Source of the DNA: Bacteroidales bacterium
Lineage (GTDB): Bacteria; Bacteroidota; Bacteroidia; Bacteroidales; WCHB1-69
Direction: 5' to 3'
Length of the DNA: 28,900 nt
Assembly: GCA_016290715.1 (NCBI GenBank)
Contig: JAEEUY010000091.1
Coordinates: 1-28,900, forward strand
Both the position numbers and the translations under genes were made by a program. This document shows, in pieces, positions 28,650 through 28,900 of the stretch. Numbering within the stretch: position 1 is the stretch's first letter; each line of letters opens with the position of its first letter. Under the pieces are notes generated by a model. That model worked only from the letters and a program-made list of their open reading frames with translations, did not search any database and was not told the DNA's origin.

Positions 28650-28900
28650 TTACTCTACAGGGTTGATTGCTATTTCTTTGATAACTTTTGCAGGGACTCC
28701 TGCAACAAGGGTACAAGGAGGCACGTTGCAAGTAACGACAGCTCCTGCCGCCACTACAGCTCCTTTGCCGATAGTAACACCGGGAAGAATAGTCACATTG
28801 CCGCCAATCCATACATCATCTTCAATGACAATGGGTTGGGCATAGGCCATATATTTGCGACGTTTCTGATAGTCAAGCGGATGACCGACTGTAGTGATAA
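28650..28900 (-). CDS. Sugar O-acetyltransferase, left-handed beta-helix (partial)
   Basis: The frame is open to the right window edge, so the N-terminal part is missing. The visible 83 residues hold hexapeptide repeats (IVIEDDVWIGGNVTILPGVT, IGKGAVVAAGAVVTCNVPPC) ending in TLVAGVPAKVIKEI, the classic C-terminal end of maltose/galactoside O-acetyltransferases (Maa/LacA type). GHPLDYQKRR upstream holds the family's conserved His and the acceptor loop. It transfers acetyl from acetyl-CoA to sugars. It is a host gene. Confidence 0.85.
   Translation of the reverse strand, partial: ITTVGHPLDYQKRRKYMAYAQPIVIEDDVWIGGNVTILPGVTIGKGAVVAAGAVVTCNVPPCTLVAGVPAKVIKEIAINPVE

Overview
The window holds the right-hand two thirds or more of a Mu-like (transposable, contractile-tailed) prophage and about 1.6 kb of host DNA beyond its right end. 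The host is most likely a member of the Bacteroidota: genes are preceded by the phylum's TAnnTTTGC -7 promoter box, leaders are AT-rich with few Shine-Dalgarno sites, and the host flank carries a lipoprotein with a GldM-C-like end. The exact genus cannot be read from the sequence. The left edge cuts a phage gene; the left end of the prophage lies outside the window.

Layout. (1) 1-1137, plus strand: four short, translationally coupled genes of the early/middle region, with strong Shine-Dalgarno sites, closed by a terminator. (2) 1248-1859, minus strand: a lone membrane-anchored cargo gene with its own promoter. (3) 2007-11986, minus strand: the head and connector arm. In transcription order this is small and large terminase subunits, a small unknown gene, a gp36-like connector, a fused portal-MuF protein with a C-terminal nuclease-like domain, cargo genes, a gpG-like tail completion protein, structural/fibre proteins including a repeat-rich fibre candidate, and a terminator-like protein. 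(4) About 12.13-12.25 kb: divergent promoters. (5) 12265-26105, plus strand: ClpP-like prohead protease/scaffold, decoration candidate, major capsid, lysis cassette, sheath, tube, frameshifted tail chaperone, tape measure, baseplate hub, spike, wedge and fibre genes. (6) 26106-27243: a structured RNA/terminator region, a Dam-type methyltransferase, a strong terminator and a tandem 22-bp repeat that looks like transposase-binding sites at the right end. (7) 27244-28900: a host gene fragment that appears cut by the insertion, then a lipoprotein, a membrane protein and a sugar O-acetyltransferase.

Three units run against the late operon: a 48-aa membrane protein (18441-18587), a secreted Cys-repeat protein (20883-21203) and a roughly 119-nt pseudoknot-capable RNA (26131-26249). 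Each has the same exact -7 box, TATCTTTGC, on the minus strand. This suggests genes or RNAs expressed in the lysogen while the late operon is silent. Other points of note are an A-AAA-AAG -1 frameshift site with an upstream Shine-Dalgarno in the tail chaperone, a MuF toxin-like fusion followed by an amber-interrupted small ORF, a major capsid protein with a signal-peptide-like N-terminus, and families of short palindromes found only in the left 12.1 kb, several in gene leaders and some read through inside genes.
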